Both the position numbers and the translations under genes were made by a program. A DNA stretch of 64,000 nt from Marinobacter adhaerens HP15 (GTDB lineage Bacteria > Pseudomonadota > Gammaproteobacteria > Pseudomonadales > Oleiphilaceae). Where the stretch lies: assembly GCF_000166295.1 (NCBI RefSeq), contig NC_017506.1:3658001-3722000 (forward strand), read 5' to 3'. Below the pieces are notes generated by a model, which saw nothing but the letters and a program-made list of their open reading frames with translations, made no database searches and was not told the DNA's origin. Shown here piece after piece: positions 8,135-16,284 of this stretch. Each line of letters begins with the position of its first letter. Position 1 is the first letter of the stretch.

Positions 8135-8452
8135 ATGGACATCACGGAAGCGCTGGAACAGTCCCAGCCAGGCTTGGTGGCACGGGTCAAGGACGCCATC
8201 CACGAACAAAAGCTCAATCAACGCTCTGAGCAAACCTACCTGCACTGGATCACCCGGTTCGTGCTGTTTAGCGACATGAAAGATCCGGATGCGCTGGCCA
8301 ACGAAGACCGCCGGCTGTTTCTGGAATACCTGAACGATCGCATGCGGGTATCCCGGGCGCGTTTCAATCAGGCTAGCCAGGCCCTGGCATTTTTCTATGA
8401 AGATGTACTTGGTAAGACGCCCGCCGGAGACAACGGCTGCGCCGCAGCCTGA
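8135..8452 (+). CDS. Standalone integrase core-binding (SAM-like) domain protein
   Basis: The 105-aa protein consists of the N-terminal, SAM-like core-binding domain of tyrosine recombinases and nothing else. The run R-S-E-Q-T-Y-L-H-W-I-T-R-F-V-L-F, then R-x-F-L-E-Y-L and F-N-Q-A-S-Q-A-L-A-F-F-Y-E-D-V-L-G closely resembles the same region of integron integrases. There is no catalytic domain (no R-H-R-Y) in frame or in the following DNA. The gene has its own start with AGGAAGAG upstream. It may be a DNA-binding relic or a domesticated regulator; its function is unknown. Confidence 0.75.
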   Translation: MDITEALEQSQPGLVARVKDAIHEQKLNQRSEQTYLHWITRFVLFSDMKDPDALANEDRRLFLEYLNDRMRVSRARFNQASQALAFFYEDVLGKTPAGDNGCAAA

Positions 8453-8461
8453 TAGCCTGTC

Positions 8462-8911
8462 TCAACGCTCATTCATATTGATGTTAAGCGCATCGTAAGT
8501 GCGGTTCTCGGGTGGGCGGATCACGTAGTTGTTGCTGTGGGTCTGTCCGGGAATGGATTTCGGATTGCTGAACCGGAACTCCACCGGAATCTGTGATCGG
8601 CCGAGGTCCGTGCGGCTATCTCCGGGTCGAAGCCCGAGGGGATCCAGGTAGAAGTCGTCTTCAACCCGGGGTTTGAGCGGTACACCCGCAGCCGGTGCCG
8701 CAAGGCCACCCTCGATAACGGTATTGGCCAGCGTCTCTTCCTCCATGGAATTCAGCTGGATGGTGTGGATGGTTGAGCGTTCTTCGTACTGGAAAGCACT
8801 GTCCTGCGCGTCGCTCTGCGCAAGGGCCGTACCGGCAGAAAATGCCGCAGCCAAGACAAGCACCGTGATTACCCTGCTCTGAACGTTCCCCGCTTCTCCA
8901 CGCATACCCAT
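8462..8911 (-). CDS. Exported protein of unknown function
   Basis: The 149-aa product has a classical signal peptide (R-x-x-R, hydrophobic V-I-T-V-L-V-L-A-A-A-F, then A-L-A-Q near residue 32). The mature part is about 115 residues, acidic and proline-rich, with no membrane segment or cysteine. It ends in a Tyr/Asn-rich tail. I recognise no family. It is convergent with the integrase-domain gene, with only nine bases between their stops. An alternative start two codons downstream would not change the interpretation. Confidence 0.6.
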   Translation of the reverse strand: MGMRGEAGNVQSRVITVLVLAAAFSAGTALAQSDAQDSAFQYEERSTIHTIQLNSMEEETLANTVIEGGLAAPAAGVPLKPRVEDDFYLDPLGLRPGDSRTDLGRSQIPVEFRFSNPKSIPGQTHSNNYVIRPPENRTYDALNINMNER

Positions 8912-9022
8912 GGCATTTACCCCGGCAGACGATCCTGTCTGCGACCAGTTGTGACAAATTTTGATCAGTTTATCTACAAATCACACAACCTGCCCGGGCA
9001 CTCGCCAATTTTGTGACATCAT

Positions 9023-9538
9023 TCACTTGTCGTCGGATGGCGCCTCGTAGCGAATTCCTACGACAAAGACCGACTTCCAACCTTCCGGGGTGCGAACGCT
9101 CACTTCGTCGTCAAGGCGTTTGCCGATCAGGGCCCGGGCGAGCGGTGAGTTGATGCTGAGATAGCCTTTGTTCAAATCAAACTCGTCGGCGCCGACCAGG
9201 CGATAGGTCTGTTCGTCACCCTCTTCGTCTTCCACCGTTACCCAGGCACCAAAAAACACCTTGTCCCGGTCATCCGGCAATCGGTCCACAACGGTCAGCT
9301 CTTCCAGGCGCTTGCCCAGAAAGCGCACCCGACGGTCGATTTCCCGCAGCTGCTTCTTGCCGTAGATGTACTCGGCGTTCTCGGATCGATCACCAAGAGC
9401 GGCAGCTTCCCGCACGGCCTGAGTCACTTCCGGGCGCTTTACCTTCCAGAGATACTGCAGTTCATCACGCAAGGCCCGCTCGCCTTCCGGAGTGATGTAT
9501 CTGGGGCGTGGGCCGCCATTACCGGGAACCTGGGTCAT
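9023..9538 (-). CDS. greB: GreB, transcript cleavage factor
   Basis: The 171-aa product has the GreA/GreB layout: an N-terminal coiled coil (about 14-85) that enters the RNA polymerase secondary channel, with the tip acidic residues in G-D-R-S-E-N-A-E-Y, and a C-terminal FKBP-like domain. Y-I-Y-G-K-K-Q-L-R-E-I-D-R-R-V-R-F-L is the GreB-specific version of the second helix. GreB restarts backtracked polymerase by stimulating RNA cleavage. It appears monocistronic and is insulated from upstream by a minus-strand terminator at 9589-9611. Confidence 0.94.
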   Translation of the reverse strand: MTQVPGNGGPRPRYITPEGERALRDELQYLWKVKRPEVTQAVREAAALGDRSENAEYIYGKKQLREIDRRVRFLGKRLEELTVVDRLPDDRDKVFFGAWVTVEDEEGDEQTYRLVGADEFDLNKGYLSINSPLARALIGKRLDDEVSVRTPEGWKSVFVVGIRYEAPSDDK

Positions 9539-9588
9539 TGGTCTCGCAACGTCCTCTGCCAGTTGGGAATCATAAATTGGAAGGGCAT

Positions 9589-9611
9589 AAAAAAACCCCG
9601 TAAAAACGGGG
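9589..9611 (-). terminator. Rho-independent terminator upstream of greB
   Basis: Read on the minus strand this is CCCCGT, a short U loop, then ACGGGG followed by seven Ts, a textbook intrinsic terminator. No minus-strand protein gene ends just before it: the nearest upstream minus gene ends at 10140, beyond a plus-strand gene. It therefore implies an unannotated minus transcript. Confidence 0.8.
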
Positions 9612-9790
9612 TAAGGCTAGCGCTGTGCTGGAGGGAGAAGCAAGCAACAAATCTGCAGGCTTCCAAAGCTACAGTTTCAATTATGCACAGCATGGATTAC
9701 ACCGGCGTGGCCGAGGAATTACGTTTTGGTCAGGGAAACTACGAACGCCGGCCCCGGGAATTAGGTTGCAGACTCTAGGTTCGGAGCATA
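9612..9790 (-). ncRNA. Candidate structured small RNA ending at the 9589-9611 terminator
   Basis: The roughly 180 bases upstream of the terminator hold no convincing protein gene but have strong self-complementarity. CCGGCGT (9702-9708) pairs with ACGCCGG (9745-9751), enclosing GTTT/AAAC (9723-9726 with 9736-9739), and GCTGTGC (9622-9628) pairs with GCACAGC (9685-9691). With the terminator this looks like a 150-190 nt minus-strand RNA. I could not match it to 6S, 4.5S, tmRNA or RNase P RNA. The 5' end and promoter are not established. The rest of the 302-base gap up to 9840 holds only the leader of the following gene. Confidence 0.3.
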
Positions 9791-9840
9791 GCGTAGCGCT
9801 TATATTCTTTTCGAACGTTTCCATTCTCGGAGAAAACAAC

Positions 9841-10122
9841 ATGAATACACAGAAGCTGCTGAACATGGCACTTAATGGCGTGGATGCTATTGGTTACCGG
9901 CTCGACCAGTACGGAATTACTGGCAAGGTCAATCGGCACAACATTGCGGCTTTTCTCGCGGCCGAGCAGAGGCATCTGGAAGGTGAGTGGGACAGCATTC
10001 AGGTGCGGGTAAACCGTCGCCGCTCCCAGGTGGAAAAGATTACCCACGAGATTGAGTCCCGAAGGGACGCGCTGATTGGCCCCGTGATGTCACGCATCAA
10101 CCGTTTCCGCGCCAGTCAGTAA
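9841..10122 (+). CDS. 93-aa helical protein of unknown function
   Basis: The ATG at 9841 is preceded by GGAGAAAAC. The 93-aa product is almost all predicted helix and rich in Arg, Gln and Ile, with a coiled-coil-like C-terminal half (about residues 43-90). It has no signal peptide or membrane segment. The same frame stays open upstream to 9625, but those codons overlap the structured region and lack a better ribosome site. I recognise no family. It could be a small phasin-like or nucleoid-associated protein, but nothing in the sequence proves that. It is convergent with the sensor kinase gene, 17 bases away. Confidence 0.6.
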   Translation: MNTQKLLNMALNGVDAIGYRLDQYGITGKVNRHNIAAFLAAEQRHLEGEWDSIQVRVNRRRSQVEKITHEIESRRDALIGPVMSRINRFRASQ

Positions 10123-10139
10123 GTATTTACGCCGGCGGA

Positions 10140-11606
10140 TCAAGAGGCGGTTCGGGTTTCCCCGGCCGCTGAATCCGTCGGCTGCTCGGCCTGGGCCGCG
10201 CGAATGCGTTTGCGGGCTTCAGTGTAGGCGGGAATCTTCACCGCCACGGTAAGCCCCGGCGATTCCTCCCCGGGATGCGTATCACTGAGGACAATCCGGC
10301 CCTGGTGAATCTCAGCAACAGCGCTCACCAGGCTCAGACCCAAACCATTCCCCGGTAGCGAACGGCTCTTGCCTACCCGGTAAAACCGCTGGAAGACCTG
10401 ATCTTTCTCGGCATCGGGAATACCGATTCCACTATCCCGAACTTCAAACACCGCATCGGCACCCTCGCGCCGAACAGATACGCCTATAACGCCATGCTCC
10501 GGCGTATATTTGATAGCGTTATCAATCAGGTTGCTGACCATCTGAAACAGCAGGTCGCGGTCGCCCTCGATCATTACTCCGCTTTCCAGGCCCTGCTCGA
10601 ACGACTGGTCCTTGTCCTCAGCCAGGGCCTCATAGAGCTCACAGGCATCGGTGACCAACTCATCCAGCGGCACAGGTTTCATGTCGGCGGTATTACCCCG
10701 GGTTTCCAGCCGGGCGATGCGCAACAACGCGTTGAAGGTGGCCAGCAGCTGATCGGCCTCCGCCACGGCGCGGCCGGCCTGCTCCCTCGCCTCGTCGTTA
10801 TCCACCGACATCAGCGTGTTTTCAAGCTGGTTGCGGAGTCGGGTCAGGGGCGTACGCAAATCGTGGGCAATACTGTCGGAAACGTGCCGGATGCCCTCCA
10901 TCAGATACACAATCCGGTCCAGCATCTGATTCAGGTTTTCCGCCAGCTGGTCGAAATCATCGTCGGTGCCACGGGTTGGTATCCGCAGGGAAAGGTGGCC
11001 GTTCATAATCCGACGTGAGGTGTTGTTGATAACCTCGATACGCCGGGTCGTACTGCGGCTCATCAGGAAGCCACCAAGCAGCGCAAGGGCAAGGGTGATC
11101 CCCATACCCCAGTTGATGGCGGTTTCAATTACCCGCTTGAGGTTAGTGAGTTCGTCGACATCCCGCCCGACCAGCAGGCGCAAGCCACCCTGAACCTCAA
11201 AGATCCGGGCACGGGCGAGGCGTTCGGGCCCGGTCCAGCCGACGGATTCGTTCAGGGTGAAGTTGATCCAGCCGCTCTCTGAACGGCTGCCTTCCGGCCA
11301 GGTCTCTATGTTGCCGGCCAGCTTCAGAAAGTCGTCGGTGGTCAGCAGATAGATGGATTTGGCGTTGGGGTCGCGGGCAACACGTTCACGGATGATGGTG
11401 ATGAGGCCATTTACGCCACGGCCACGATACTGCTCCGCCAGACCGGCGATTTCCGCTTCAATGGTTTCGTCGGTCTGGGCGGTCATGAAGCCCGCCGTAC
11501 GCCAGTAGATAAAGGCCAGTAACAGAAATACCGAGGTGGCGAACACCACCATGTACAGCAGGGCTAGCTGGAAGGACGAGGTCCTGAGCTGGCTAAGCAG
11601 TTTCAC
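10140..11606 (-). CDS. Two-component sensor histidine kinase
   Basis: The 488-aa product starts at a GTG (11606) 14 bases inside the regulator gene; the longer open frame is regulator DNA in another frame. It has TM1 at about 12-34, a periplasmic sensor of about 125 residues with no family I recognise, TM2 at about 164-184, HAMP, and a HisKA dimerisation helix with H248 in S-I-A-H-D-L-R-T-P-L. The ATPase domain carries the N box N-L-I-D-N-A-I-K-Y-T, the D-S-G-I-G-I-P G1 box and G-N-G-L-G-L-S-L. The C-terminal tail is Ala/Glu-rich. It forms a cognate pair with the overlapping OmpR-family regulator. The signal is unknown. Confidence 0.92.
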   Translation of the reverse strand: MKLLSQLRTSSFQLALLYMVVFATSVFLLLAFIYWRTAGFMTAQTDETIEAEIAGLAEQYRGRGVNGLITIIRERVARDPNAKSIYLLTTDDFLKLAGNIETWPEGSRSESGWINFTLNESVGWTGPERLARARIFEVQGGLRLLVGRDVDELTNLKRVIETAINWGMGITLALALLGGFLMSRSTTRRIEVINNTSRRIMNGHLSLRIPTRGTDDDFDQLAENLNQMLDRIVYLMEGIRHVSDSIAHDLRTPLTRLRNQLENTLMSVDNDEAREQAGRAVAEADQLLATFNALLRIARLETRGNTADMKPVPLDELVTDACELYEALAEDKDQSFEQGLESGVMIEGDRDLLFQMVSNLIDNAIKYTPEHGVIGVSVRREGADAVFEVRDSGIGIPDAEKDQVFQRFYRVGKSRSLPGNGLGLSLVSAVAEIHQGRIVLSDTHPGEESPGLTVAVKIPAYTEARKRIRAAQAEQPTDSAAGETRTAS

Positions 11607-12273
11607 GTAACATGTACCCTGCACCCCGGATGGTCTGCAGTAAGGGTGTATCGAATTCCTTATCGATCTTGGCTCGCAGCCGGCTGATGTGTACGTCGAT
11701 AACGTTGGTCTGGGGATCGAAATGGTAATCCCAGACTTTCTCCAGCAACATGGTCCGGGTGACCACCTGGCCGGCATTACGCATCAGGTACTCCAGCAGA
11801 CGGAACTCCCGCGGCTGGACATCAATATTCTGGCCGGCCCGCTTTACCGTGCGTGCAAGCAGATCCATTTCGAGATCGGCGACCCGCAGTACGGTCTCGG
11901 TTTCCGCCGACTGCCGATTTCTGCGCACCAGGGATTCGATACGGGCCAACAATTCGGTGAATGAAAACGGCTTGGTGAGGTAGTCATCGCCGCCGCCACG
12001 CAAACCTTCCACGCGGTCGTCCACATCACCCAGGGCGCTGAGAATCAGAACCGGCACCTGGTTTCCGGTCGCACGCACGGTTTTGATAATGGACAGACCG
12101 TCCATTCCCGGCAGCATGCGATCTACAATCATGATGTCGTAATCCTCGCTGGCCGCCATCATCATGCCTTCCTTGCCATCGGCTGCATGGTCGACCACGA
12201 AGTCGGATTCCTTCAGCCCTTTGACAAGATAATTTGCAACGTCCTGATCGTCTTCGATTACCAGCGCTTTCAC
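11593..12273 (-). CDS. OmpR-family response regulator
   Basis: The 226-aa product has an N-terminal receiver with the acidic pair D8-D9, phospho-acceptor D51 (I-M-I-V-D-R-M-L-P-G) and the conserved K of Y-L-T-K-P-F. A winged-helix DNA-binding domain follows (about 128-226), with R-E-F-R-L-L-E-Y-L-M and V-D-V-H-I-S-R-L-R. The start is a GTG at 12273 with GGGAGGAG six bases upstream; the frame is open for 19 codons further without a better site. It is first in a two-gene operon with the kinase. Its closest look is the CopR/QseB group, but the target genes cannot be read from the sequence. Confidence 0.92.
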   Translation of the reverse strand: MKALVIEDDQDVANYLVKGLKESDFVVDHAADGKEGMMMAASEDYDIMIVDRMLPGMDGLSIIKTVRATGNQVPVLILSALGDVDDRVEGLRGGGDDYLTKPFSFTELLARIESLVRRNRQSAETETVLRVADLEMDLLARTVKRAGQNIDVQPREFRLLEYLMRNAGQVVTRTMLLEKVWDYHFDPQTNVIDVHISRLRAKIDKEFDTPLLQTIRGAGYMLRETA

Positions 12274-12376
12274 CGGCTCTCCTCCCGATAGCGGATTACA
12301 GTAACGACAAGGGTACGAAGAAGTTGGCAACCCGGCCAGTTACGATCTTGTAAGAGGGTGTCGCCAATGGCGACGG

Positions 12377-13156
12377 TCAGGCTTTCCCCGGAAACCAGCC
12401 TAGACTGTCACCGGTTGCCCCGGTAGGCCGGTATTCCGCGCTTACCCAGCCGTCATATCCCATGGCATCGATGGCCGCAAAAACATTCGAAAAGTTAATC
12501 TCCCCCGTGCCGGGTTCATGTCGCCCCGGGTTGTCCGCAAACTGAATGTGGCCGATCCAGGGCAAAAGACACTCCATGGAGCGCACCAGATCCCCTTCCA
12601 TGATTTGCATATGGTAAAGGTCGTACTGCAGGCGCACGTTGTCCGCGTCGATTTCCTCGATCAGTGCGAGCACCTTGCCGGAGGTATCCAGTACGAAGCC
12701 TGGCATATCCACGCGCGAGTTAATGGCTTCCAGGCACAGGGTGATACCCTCGTCAGCCAGCCTGCCCGCTGCCCAGGCGACATTACTCACCAACGTCTGC
12801 CAGGCAATGTCATCGGAAACGTTCGCCGGCTTCAGCCCCGCAAGGCAGTTCAGCTGCCGGCAGCCAAGGGCTTTGGCATAGTCGATCGCCTGATCCACGC
12901 CGGCCTGGAACTCCTCAACCCGGTCCGGCAGGCAGGCGATGCCCCGTTCACCGGCGTCCCAGTTACCGGGCGGCAGATTGAACAGCACCTGAGTCAGCTG
13001 ATTATCGCTCAGCATCTGGCCGAGTCGCTCTTTGGGGTAGGCATAGGGGAACAGGTATTCCACGCCCTCAAAACCCGCGGCCCGGGCCATGGCGAAGCGC
13101 TCGGGAAAGTCCACTTCCGTGAACAGCATGGACAGATTGGCAGCAAAACGGGGCAT
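12377..13156 (-). CDS. hyi: Hydroxypyruvate isomerase
   Basis: The 259-aa product is a xylose-isomerase-like TIM barrel. It begins M-P-R-F-A-A-N-L-S-M-L-F-T-E and has the typical Hyi motifs L-E-A-I-N, Q-Y-D-L-Y-H-M-Q, and G-H-I-Q-F-A-D-x-P-G-R-H-E-P-G-T-G-E. The Glu, Asp, His and Glu of these motifs are the metal and acid/base residues. It interconverts tartronate semialdehyde and hydroxypyruvate in glyoxylate use. The ATG at 13156 uses GGAGTAA, which is also the end of glxR. An upstream in-frame ATG lies inside glxR. Glyoxylate carboligase (gcl) is not adjacent. Confidence 0.88.
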   Translation of the reverse strand: MPRFAANLSMLFTEVDFPERFAMARAAGFEGVEYLFPYAYPKERLGQMLSDNQLTQVLFNLPPGNWDAGERGIACLPDRVEEFQAGVDQAIDYAKALGCRQLNCLAGLKPANVSDDIAWQTLVSNVAWAAGRLADEGITLCLEAINSRVDMPGFVLDTSGKVLALIEEIDADNVRLQYDLYHMQIMEGDLVRSMECLLPWIGHIQFADNPGRHEPGTGEINFSNVFAAIDAMGYDGWVSAEYRPTGATGDSLGWFPGKA

Positions 13157-13163
13157 GGCGTGT

Positions 13164-14075
13164 TTACTCCTTCGGTCCGCGGCCAAGGGAGCCAAGCAGG
13201 GCACCGTTCAGATGCTCCAGCTCCAGCAACAGGCCACTGTGGTCGACATCACTGTGGCCATTGGCCACCAGCGACAGGTATTCGTTATGGGTCTGCTGGG
13301 CCAGGGGCAGGGTCAACCCTTCCGCACGGGCCTCATCCAGAATCATCCGCATGTCCTTTAGCTGGATCCGAGCCGGCGCGCCGGGTGCAAACTCCCGGTC
13401 GATCATCCGCTGGCCGTGCAGCTCCAGAATCCGGCTACCGGCAAACCCGCCCAGCAACGCTTCCCGCACAGCCGCAGGATCGGCACCGCCTTTCGCCGCC
13501 AGCAAAAGCGCCTCGGACACAGCACCAATGGTGATACCAACAATAGCCTGATTGGCCAGCTTCGCCAGTTGCCCCGCGCCAACAGGACCAATCCGCGTGC
13601 ACTTGCCGAGCGCCTCGAACACCGGCCGGGCGCGATCCACATCCGCTTCCGAGCCACCCGCCATGATACTCAGGCGGGCTTCAGCCGCGCCCACAGTACC
13701 CCCGGACACCGGCGCATCCACATACCCAGCGCCCTGCTCTGCAACCAACTCGCCATGCCGCCGGGCCACGGAAGGTTGAATTGAACTCATATCAATAACC
13801 AGCGCGCCCGGCTTCAGGGCATCAATCGCGCCCTGGGCGACCAGCACCTGCTCCACCACATCGCTGTTCTCCAGCATGGTGATCACCACATCGGCATTGG
13901 CAACGGCCTCCGCCGGGGATTCGGCGATCACCGCCTCAGAGGCAAACGGCTCGCACTTGCTGGACGTGCGGTTCCACAGAGTCATTGGAAAACCCGCGTT
14001 CAGGAGGTTACGGGTCATGGGCGTACCCATCAGGCCGATGCCAAGAAATGCAATATGGGGTTTAGTCGAGGTCAT
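13164..14075 (-). CDS. glxR: Tartronate semialdehyde reductase (2-hydroxy-3-oxopropionate reductase)
   Basis: The 303-aa product belongs to the beta-hydroxyacid dehydrogenase family. It has an N-terminal Rossmann motif F-L-G-I-G-L-M-G-T-P-M, the substrate-binding D-A-P-V-S-G-G-T-x-G-A-A, and the catalytic Lys in G-A-G-Q-L-A-K-L-A-N-Q. It is expected to reduce tartronate semialdehyde to D-glycerate with NAD(P)H. It lies directly upstream of hyi, which strongly favours glxR/garR over 3-hydroxyisobutyrate dehydrogenase, the main alternative. Confidence 0.85.
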   Translation of the reverse strand: MTSTKPHIAFLGIGLMGTPMTRNLLNAGFPMTLWNRTSSKCEPFASEAVIAESPAEAVANADVVITMLENSDVVEQVLVAQGAIDALKPGALVIDMSSIQPSVARRHGELVAEQGAGYVDAPVSGGTVGAAEARLSIMAGGSEADVDRARPVFEALGKCTRIGPVGAGQLAKLANQAIVGITIGAVSEALLLAAKGGADPAAVREALLGGFAGSRILELHGQRMIDREFAPGAPARIQLKDMRMILDEARAEGLTLPLAQQTHNEYLSLVANGHSDVDHSGLLLELEHLNGALLGSLGRGPKE

Positions 14076-14155
14076 GGTTAGCTGGCCTTACTCAGAGGTT
14101 CGGGGCGTGGTTGGGTGGCGTCTTCCACAAAAGTTAGATAGCCGATTATACAAAC

Positions 14156-14192
14156 AAAAACGCCACCAACCGGAACCGGTGGTGGCGTTTTT
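14156..14192 (-). terminator. Terminator of rpoH
   Basis: CGCCACCA (14161-14168) pairs with TGGTGGCG (14180-14187), with an extra CCGG/CCGG pairing in the loop. On the minus strand the stem is followed by TTTTTGTTT, 60 bases after the rpoH stop. The plus strand also has a U-run after the stem, so it could work in both directions. Confidence 0.8.
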
Positions 14193-14225
14193 TACGACTC
14201 AGATACTCAGTGGCTAGCCAATAAC

Positions 14226-15086
14226 TCAGGCCACCTCTGACATCTGTATGCGAATCTTCTTCATCGCATTCTTCTCTAGCTGTCGGATGCGCTCGGCCGA
14301 GACGCCGTACCTGTCGGCCAGCTCGTGCAGGGTCGACTTGCTTTCAGACAACCAGCGCTCCCGGAGAATATCCTGGCTGCGCTCATCCAGTTGCCCCAGA
14401 GCCTGCATCAGCCGGCCATTGGAATCGTCCGACCAATCCGCGTTCTCAAGCTGGGTCGCCGGGTTGCTGCGAGCGTCTTCCAGATAGTACGCAGGCGCCT
14501 GATAGGCGTTGTCGTCATCGTCGTCCTGGGGACCGTCAAAGGCGGTATCCTGAGACGCCAGCCGGCCTTCCATTTCGCGGACAACCCTGGGCTCGACACC
14601 CAGATCCTCGGCAACTGCGTTCAGCTCATCGTGGCTAAGCCACGCAAGCTTCTTCTTCTGGCTGCGAAGGTTAAAGAACAGCTTACGCTGGGCCTTGGTG
14701 GTGGCCACTTTAACAATCCGCCAGTTACGCAGGATAAACTCGTGAATCTCTGCCTTGATCCAGTGCACCGCAAAAGACACCAGCCGCACACCGTACTCAG
14801 GATTGAAGCGCTTGACCGCCTTCATAAGGCCAACGTTGCCTTCCTGGATCAAATCCGCCTGAGCGAGGCCATAGCCGGAATAGCTCCGGGCAATGTGAAT
14901 CACAAAGCGCAGGTGGGACATAACCAGCTGACGGGCGGCTTCCACATCGCCCTCGTAATGGAGGCGTTCAGCCAGCTCCCGCTCTTCGTCAACTGTGAGC
15001 ACCGGGATGCGGCTCGCAGCCTGAATATAAGACTCGAGATTCTGACCCGGAACCAGTCTGTCAACCAGTTGTAAACTCGTACCCAT
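14226..15086 (-). CDS. rpoH: RpoH, heat-shock sigma factor sigma-32
   Basis: The 286-aa product is a complete sigma-32. Region 2 has the RpoH-specific segments [13 protein letters not shown] and the adjoining [14 protein letters not shown]. The RpoH box Q-R-K-L-F-F-N-L-R follows at about 132-140, and the region 4 helix-turn-helix has [12 protein letters not shown]. It directs transcription of chaperone and protease genes. The gene follows ftsX on the same strand, the classic ftsYEX-rpoH order, and has its own promoter and terminator. A strong GGAGG precedes the ATG. Confidence 0.98.
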   Translation of the reverse strand: MGTSLQLVDRLVPGQNLESYIQAASRIPVLTVDEERELAERLHYEGDVEAARQLVMSHLRFVIHIARSYSGYGLAQADLIQEGNVGLMKAVKRFNPEYGVRLVSFAVHWIKAEIHEFILRNWRIVKVATTKAQRKLFFNLRSQKKKLAWLSHDELNAVAEDLGVEPRVVREMEGRLASQDTAFDGPQDDDDDNAYQAPAYYLEDARSNPATQLENADWSDDSNGRLMQALGQLDERSQDILRERWLSESKSTLHELADRYGVSAERIRQLEKNAMKKIRIQMSEVA

Positions 15087-15113
15087 GCTCTACCTCCGAA
15101 CCCAACGGCCCTA

Positions 15114-15142
15114 AATATATCAATTACCCTTTAGACCGCCAA
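15114..15142 (-). promoter_or_regulatory. Candidate sigma-70 promoter of rpoH
   Basis: On the minus strand, TTGGCG (15142-15137) and TATATT (15119-15114) are spaced 17 bases, with four and five consensus matches. Transcription would start near 15107, about 20 bases before the ATG. The AT-rich region upstream to 15276 may hold further promoters, as is usual for rpoH. Confidence 0.5.
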
Positions 15143-15276
15143 GAACCCTGAAAGTTCCCGAAATTCCCAGTAAAACGTTATAAAACAACTATCTGGAAAA
15201 TTCACCGTGGCTTTACTATTTATCAACCTACTCTAATAGAAGCTGTCTCTTCAATACGGTTTTCCCGTTATTCGGA

Positions 15277-16284
15277 TCATGCTCCTCCGGCAATATCACC
15301 CGGCTCCATGTCATCCAGATGACGCTTCACGGCCACCCAAGCGCCTAGCCAGCCTAGCAGCATCGAAACAATTATCAACGCCAGGGCGCCATCAATGTGC
15401 AGCCCATCCAGGGAAAAGTCGCTCCTGTACAGGCCTGCCAGCCGCTCTATGGGCCCGCTGAGCCACCAAAGTGACAATTGCAGTAATATCAGGGCAACAA
15501 TCCCACCACCGAGCCCGAACCAGGCGCCGGTGTACAGAAAGGGCCTGCGAACAAAGCTGTCTGTTCCGCCCACCAGCTTCGCAACCAGAATCTCGTCCCG
15601 ACGGCTCTCGATTGAAAGCCGTACGGTATTGCCGATCACCAGCACAACCGCCGCCGCAAGCAGGATCGCCAGCGCCCATACAGCACGGGCAAGCAGATCC
15701 GTCATGGCGTTCAGCCTCTGCAACCAGCCCAGGTCTACCTGAACCCGCTCTATGCCTTCCATGCCCTCGATAAACCGCACCAAACCCTCAACACCCTCAG
15801 TGGACCGGGCGCCCTCTTCCGGGGTAATCAGCAGGGTATGTGGCAGCGGGTTATCCTCGAGATAGTCCAGAGCATCTTCCAGGCCCGATGAAGCGCGGAA
15901 CTCCGCAAGCGCCTGGTCGCGATCCACCAGCTCAACACCTGCCACCCGGCCGTCTCCGGAAATCTCATTACCCAGCACTCGGGCTCGTTCGAGAGGCACA
16001 TCCAACTGGATATAGGCGGTCACCCGGGCGCTGCTCTCCCAGCCTGCGCTGACTCCCTGAAGACTGGTCAGCAGCAACAGCAATGCCACTGGCAACGCCA
16101 GGGCAACCCCCATGACCGTCCACGTCATCAGACTCGCCACCGGTGTATGCAAAAGGCGGTTGGCACTGTCCCTGGCGACCTTGCGGTGATGGATGAAATA
16201 ACTTTCTGCCTGCTCACGCCAGGGCGCGCGAGCCTGGTTGGCGCCGCGGGTAGGCTGTGCTTTCTTACGGGGATCAGCGGCCAT
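15277..16284 (-). CDS. ftsX: FtsX, cell-division ABC transporter-like permease
   Basis: The 335-aa product has a basic cytoplasmic N-terminus, TM1 at about 55-77, a large periplasmic loop that contacts the murein hydrolase activator, and three C-terminal membrane segments. These include the I-E-S-R-R-D-E-I-L-V-A-K-L-V-G-G-T coupling motif typical of FtsX. With FtsE it activates amidases at the septum. I chose the ATG at 16284, with GGGGGAGG upstream, which overlaps the end of ftsE by 11 bases; an earlier in-frame start lies within ftsE. Confidence 0.95.
   Translation of the reverse strand: MAADPRKKAQPTRGANQARAPWREQAESYFIHHRKVARDSANRLLHTPVASLMTWTVMGVALALPVALLLLLTSLQGVSAGWESSARVTAYIQLDVPLERARVLGNEISGDGRVAGVELVDRDQALAEFRASSGLEDALDYLEDNPLPHTLLITPEEGARSTEGVEGLVRFIEGMEGIERVQVDLGWLQRLNAMTDLLARAVWALAILLAAAVVLVIGNTVRLSIESRRDEILVAKLVGGTDSFVRRPFLYTGAWFGLGGGIVALILLQLSLWWLSGPIERLAGLYRSDFSLDGLHIDGALALIIVSMLLGWLGAWVAVKRHLDDMEPGDIAGGA

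Noticed and set aside
8135..8452. Boundary of a genomic island or integron
   Set aside because: No catalytic recombinase, no attC-like inverted sites, no direct repeats and no change of base composition around it.
9612..9790. 6S RNA, 4.5S RNA, tmRNA or RNase P RNA at the structured region
   Set aside because: None of the conserved sequences of these RNAs is present on either strand; the region is left as an unassigned candidate.
9625..9840. An upstream extension of the 93-aa gene by 72 codons
   Set aside because: The extension overlaps a structured region, has no better ribosome site and an unlikely composition; GGAG before 9841 fits the shorter gene.
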